NCBI GenBank assembly: GCA_003024985.2
Contig: PXIH01S0003020.1
Strand: one strand, 5' to 3'
Source of the DNA: Euperipatoides rowelli
Lineage: Eukaryota > Onychophora > Udeonychophora > Euonychophora > Peripatopsidae
DNA length: 10,361 nucleotides
The position numbers were made by a program, and so were the translations under genes. The notes under the pieces were generated by a model, which was not told the origin of the DNA, searched no databases, and worked only from the letters and a program-made list of their open reading frames with translations. Below are positions 6,973 to 10,361 of the stretch, piece by piece; within the stretch, counting starts at the first letter, position 1; every line of letters starts with the position of its first letter.

Positions 6973-8168
6973 TCTATTTTGGTAATATCACCAAATCTTT
7001 TCCTTCCAAATTACATTAATAAATTTAGGTAATTTTAATGACATCTAAAAGCAAATCATTCCTATGTTGTTGTTTTTTTTTTTTCAAACTGGTTCCATTA
7101 GGAAAACAAATGGATCCTTTGAACCAATTAAATATAAACATCTGGAATCACTTTATTTTTAACTGGTGATCATCATAATTTGAGATAAATCTTATTTTAA
7201 ATAAATACAATTAACTAGATCTAAACTTACAAATAACTATCCAAACAATGAAAACTATTTCTCTTGAAAATAAATTACATTTGAATTCAAAATGCCACAA
7301 TCAATCCATTAGTTGAGGTATCTTCAAGTAGAAATATTTTCTATTCAAGACTCAAAGATGCAGATTTTAAAAGCATTCCAGTTCTTTTATGATGAGATAC
7401 CTTATTGATTAAAAAAGTTTAGCAGAACATAGCTAGGTTTAGTGCTTACAGAGCTTTACAAATATCTAGCCTCAAGGAATATCTATAAAGAATTATATAA
7501 GGATTTTTTATATATATTTTCAATATTATAGGAAGCTTTTTTTTTCCCCAATATTATAATAAAAAAAAATATAATAATAATGGTTTCAGAACATTTAGAT
7601 AAAATGGTATATATAAAAAAAATTGAGTAATAATAAAATGTTTATAGACAGATTCTTAAAATATATATGAGCTATAGAATATAACAAATATGCCATTAAC
7701 AAATACAAAATCCTATATTCAAGGAATTTTATATAATACTTGGGTGTCTTCTTGCTGGGGGCCAAAGAAAGGTAAATTGCTAAATTGGGAAATAAATATT
7801 TTTATGAATTCTAACAAACACTTAACCAATAAGTTTTGGCTGCTAGAAGTCAATTGAAAAGGCAAAAAGGAACAAACTAAAGATAGGCTAGTTCTTCATA
7901 ATAATAACACAGTTTGAGCCAACTTTCTGAAAATTAACTCAATTGTTTAGAAAATTTTAATGTTCAATTAATATTTTTGTCCTATGAGACACTACAAATA
8001 AGAATGAAGAAAAATAAAACAACAATTTTAAAAGTTTACAAAAACGTGGAAAATAAATGGGGCTGATGAGATACTAAAAAGATTTAGGGACCAGGCTGCC
8101 TCTAATATAATATGATCAACTTTTACCAAGAATAAATTATAGACTTAACACAAGAAACTGTTTCTAGG
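6973..8168. other. AT-rich non-coding stretch
   Basis: I find no credible coding region. Visible items are homopolymers (T-run 7073-7084; A-run 7561-7569), a weak TGGTTC/GAACCA inverted pair at about 7089-7126, and a 10-bp direct repeat CAATATTATA at 7521-7530 and 7549-7558. None is enough to define an element. Confidence 0.6.
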
Positions 8169-8330
8169 CAAGGGCTGGGCAAGATACAGAAAAATATATA
8201 TTCTATACAAGATACAAATTACATTGAAAAATGTATCTAGAATAAAAGATACAAGATACATTGGAAAATGTATCTAAGATACAAGATACAAAATGCTTTA
8301 GACAATATATCTTGGAAAAAAAGATACTAA
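8169..8330 (-). mobile_element. hAT-like transposon terminus with AAGATAC subterminal repeats
   Basis: The boundary word CAAGGGCTGGGCAAG (8169-8183) resembles the CAGGGCTGGGCAA-type terminal inverted repeats of many animal hAT elements. It is followed by seven copies of AAGATAC (8181, 8209, 8246, 8253, 8276, 8283, 8321) and two inverted GTATCT copies (8233, 8270). AGATACA and TGTATCT at 8254-8275 form a local stem. Clustered short subterminal repeats near the tip are characteristic of hAT ends, where transposase binds. The matching opposite terminus (CTTGCCCAGCCC-like) is not in the window. The strand is set by the transposase fragment at 9344-9090, which would place this as the 3' end of a minus-strand element. 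It could also be a separate non-autonomous copy. Confidence 0.55.
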
Positions 8331-9089
8331 TGCGGTAAAAAAAAAATTAATTTGCCTACAAAATTTATTTTTTAAAAATTCTATATACATCACACATATA
8401 ACCTATATTATAAATAGATACTTTTTTTAAAAAAAAAATGTAATATCTATAATGAAATCTATATTTATTTAAATCATAACAAGCTAACAGGAAATGACTG
8501 AAATATCTTCTACTGTATTTAAAATTGGACATCATAGGAATATTTTCAGCCATATTAAAAAATAAAAAGAACTTGCAATATTAATATGATTGCTATAACA
8601 AATGAGAGACTAAAAATAACTTGGGCAGTGATAATGGCGATGGTCATGAAATAAAAAGTTTGCCAACTCTCGAACTCAATCTCAATTACAAAATAATTTG
8701 ACTAGTTTTGAATACTTTTATGATTAGCAAGCAAACCTTGAGTTCAACATCACATTTTTATAATTTAAAGCAGTACCTAGCTTATTTTAGAAGTTAAAAA
8801 ATGGATAAGCAGTGCTTGACAATCTTAAAAATACATGGGCATGCCGTTAAAATATTTACATGCCCAGGTATTAAAACAGCTACCCAGTAAACACAAAAAA
8901 TTCCAGCTTTTAAATGACATTTTTTTTATTATTTTTCTAATATAGGTTATTGTAGGTCTAGAAATAATGTTCATTAACTTAGACTAAATGTCAAAGATGT
9001 TAATTTAAAAGTATATATCACAGAAAATAAAAATTAATGCAATGTAAAACATTCTGTATGACATATTTCTACAATTATTAGTGATTCCT
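8331..9089. other. AT-rich stretch between the hAT terminus and transposase fragment
   Basis: No coding region is supported; the 62-codon minus-strand ORF at 8365-8553 has no recognisable features. If the flanking hAT pieces belong to one element, this is its 3' untranslated region, which at about 760 bp would be long and may include later insertions. It holds the hairpin at 8830-8872. Confidence 0.5.
8830..8872. repeat. 14-bp near-perfect hairpin
   Basis: Arms 8830-8843 (AATACATGGGCATG) and 8859-8872 pair with a single mismatch around a 15-bp loop. The stem has a GC core (GGGCATG/CATGCCC) that is uncommon in this AT-rich context. Role unknown. Confidence 0.6.
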
Positions 9090-9344
9090 CTATGGCATGG
9101 CCTGAGATACAGTATGTCTTATTGCCTTGTTGCATCCAATCTTAATGGAGGCATAGTAATCAAACTGACTTAATTCAGGACTATCTATCCCAATTCTCAT
9201 GACATCATTTAAAGTATCAGAACTAAGACAATTTCTGGGACAAGTTTTAATTCTGTTCATGGTCAAAAAATCCTCACAAACGGCTGAATTTGTGGAGAGA
9301 ACACATGAGTGCAACAAGCAACACAATGTTTTTTTTTTTAATTT
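9090..9344 (-). pseudogene. hAT transposase C-terminal dimerisation fragment
   Basis: The minus strand is open from 9344 down to the TAG at 9092-9090. A TGA just upstream at 9347-9345 and a poly-A run (minus sense) close the frame, so there is no real start. Numbering from the TTG codon at 9326, residues 11-56 carry the hAT C-terminal signature: Ser-Thr at 11-12, Cys17-Glu18, then TMNRIKT (22-28), Arg31-Asn32, LSSDTLNDVMRI (34-45) and SPELSQFD (49-56). This matches the pattern CERxFSxMNxIKTxxRNRLxxxxLxxLMRI of ZNF862-like/TTF-type hAT proteins. Dimerisation is required for transposition. The Arg after Cys-Glu is replaced and one residue seems deleted, consistent with decay. The DDE catalytic core is not in this frame. 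A fragment of a domesticated hAT-derived host gene cannot be excluded. Confidence 0.75.
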
Positions 9345-9387
9345 TCAAGCTAGAATTTTGAATTAAACTACACATATACCTAATAGC

Positions 9388-9570
9388 CTACATCGTTTTT
9401 TTTTTTTTTTTTTTTATTAAAGTTATTTTAGCTTTACCCCATTCTTCAATAATATTCCTTTGTTCATCTTCATGCATAAAGTTTATTCCAAAAACTGACA
9501 AGCTTTCTTTGTTAGTTAGATAAGAAATAAAATCATAAAACTTGAAATAACACAAATGGCTCAGTTGCAA
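9388..9570 (-). pseudogene. Possible upstream fragment of the same hAT transposase
   Basis: About 50 codons on the minus strand, upstream of and in the same direction as the dimerisation fragment. They read Phe-Tyr-Asp-Phe-Ile-Ser-Tyr-Leu, then LSVFGINF and DEQRNIIEEWGKAKI before running into a Lys stretch encoded by the homopolymer at 9396-9415. ZNF862-like hAT transposases carry an FG-x(n)-EW-x-x-x-K helix of this kind upstream of the C-terminal signature, with tens more residues in between than fit here. That implies a deletion or a substituted segment. The match is by pattern only and weak. Just upstream (about 9630-9580, minus) another short frame reads GRNRFDAMDFILMNDFSFAT, which might be a further piece. 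Confidence 0.35.
9396..9415. repeat. 20-nt T homopolymer
   Basis: Twenty consecutive T on the plus strand (A on the minus). It lies between the two putative hAT transposase fragments, together with a shorter T11 run at 9329-9339. The 56 bp between the runs match neither fragment, so the pair could bound a small A-tailed insertion or simply be microsatellite growth. Confidence 0.8.
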
Positions 9571-10361
9571 AGCTAAAATCGTTCATTAAAATAAAATCCA
9601 TGGCATCAAATCTGTTTCTCCCAATAGTTTTCCCTCTATAGATAATATTTTTGTAAGAATCTTAAGAATATTAAGAGTTAAAAAATGGTCGAAAAAGTTA
9701 TCCATTTTAAATTAAACGTTTCAATTTAGCTTAAAATAGGTTATAATGTGTTTTATAGAAATGTCTGAACTAATAGCTAGGTTTATTAGTCCCCCCCCCC
9801 CTCACCTTGTGTATTCATTTATTTTATTTATTTTAGATATTAGCCTTTTGCTTTCTGTGATTTGCAAAACTCGACTTATATTTATGTAAAATCCTATTAG
9901 ACTTAACCATAGTAATATTGAAAAAAAAAATGCATGGGCCAATGAAAGAACAAAAAATATACAGGCTTATATTTCCTATCCCCCCCCCCTACCCCACCCA
10001 TCCCCCATGTTAAGCAATTAAATGCAATCTTTGTAAAGCTTTGTTGTTGTTTTTTTAATTAAAAAAAATGTATTTTCTTTTTTATTCTAAATTTATTTTT
10101 ATTTGATGCCATGATCTATTTTATGATAATAGTTTAAAATTAGACCAATTTACAAGTATATCACTAGTTGAAAACATCGTAATAGCTTCTATAAAACAAA
10201 AGTAAATAAATAGGCTAGTCATAATTTAAATTTAAAAACTCGCTGTCTTCATAAACAAGGAAGAAAAAAAAAAATCCATTAATAAATCACTCCAAGATTA
10301 TTTCTAAGTTTAAACACAGACTTTTACAGCAAGATTTTTTTTTTAATTTTTTTTTTTTAAA
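9571..10361. other. AT-rich non-coding right end with two C-tracts
   Basis: No gene is recognised. There is a possible short hAT remnant at the left edge (about 9580-9630, minus), a C11 run at 9791-9801, the C-tract cluster at 9980-10006 and A/T homopolymers towards the end. If the minus-strand hAT element continues, its catalytic core should lie to the right; I could not detect it here, so it is deleted or beyond 10361. Confidence 0.5.
9980..10006 (-). other. Potential G-quadruplex / i-motif (four C-runs on plus strand)
   Basis: C10, C4, C3 and C5 runs are separated by TA, A and AT within 27 bp. The minus strand therefore has four G-runs of at least three with loops of 1-2 bases, which satisfies the usual G-quadruplex pattern. 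In such AT-rich DNA this is a marked local outlier. Function is not implied. Confidence 0.65.

Noticed and set aside
7089-7126. TGGTTC...GAACCA inverted pair as a tRNA- or SINE-like structure
   Set aside because: The arms are only six bases and no box A/box B sequence or cloverleaf can be built.
7521-7558. 10-bp direct repeat CAATATTATA
   Set aside because: Pure A/T words of this length (one C) recur by chance in DNA of this composition.
8160-8167. GTTTCTAG as a hAT 8-bp target-site duplication
   Set aside because: It fits the nTnnnnAn hAT preference, but it is offset by one base from the likely element start and the partner copy is not in the window.
8365-8553. 62-codon minus-strand ORF
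   Set aside because: Rich in Tyr, Phe, Lys and Ile as expected from AT-rich DNA, with no recognisable motif.

Overview
This is a stretch of AT-rich, CpG-poor, gene-poor animal (invertebrate-like) nuclear DNA. It is dominated by non-coding sequence, long A/T homopolymers, microsatellites and decayed transposable elements. I see no intact host gene, tRNA, rRNA, CRISPR array or bacterial-style operon. The organism cannot be fixed from the sequence. Long GATA/TATC microsatellites, AGGCCTAT-type palindromes, a TTATCTTCCCTT-like pyrimidine element and degraded copia- and hAT-type elements would fit a mollusc such as a gastropod, but that is a low-confidence impression.

Layout. 1-79 is a GATA tetranucleotide tract. 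80-1518 is AT-rich non-coding DNA. 1519-1646 is pyrimidine-rich and leads into a 205-bp TATC tract (1647-1851) with an unresolved base at 1734. The two tetranucleotide tracts are in opposite orientation. 2529-3820 (+) is a broken Ty1/copia retrotransposon fragment: Gag core, a CCHC-like zinc knuckle, the aspartic protease active-site motif and the start of the pre-integrase region. It carries several frameshifts and stops, and the homology stops just before the integrase. 4481-4560 is a small GC/CpG-rich island with nested inverted repeats around a TATA-like box. It is followed 220 bp downstream by a short, frameshifted acidic ORF remnant (4780-4994), possibly the N-terminus of a DNA-transposon protein.

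5000-8160 is mostly unrecognised AT-rich DNA. It contains a pyrimidine-rich patch (5862-5950), a direct repeat bracketing clustered ACGT cores (6204-6363), a 16-bp perfect hairpin (6788-6825) and a conspicuous 49-bp-arm foldback (6870-6972). 8169-8330 looks like a hAT transposon terminus, with a GGGCTGGGCAAG start and seven AAGATAC subterminal repeats. About 760 bp further on, on the minus strand, lies the C-terminal dimerisation segment of a hAT transposase (9344-9090), with a possible upstream fragment (9570-9388). These three pieces are arranged as expected for one decayed minus-strand hAT element whose other end lies beyond the window. The right end holds two C-tracts, the second with G-quadruplex potential on the minus strand (9980-10006).

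No genes here act together in a pathway. The window reads as a graveyard of mobile elements between simple repeats. The most interesting structure is the long, well-preserved foldback at 6870-6972. I found no convincing new multi-gene system.
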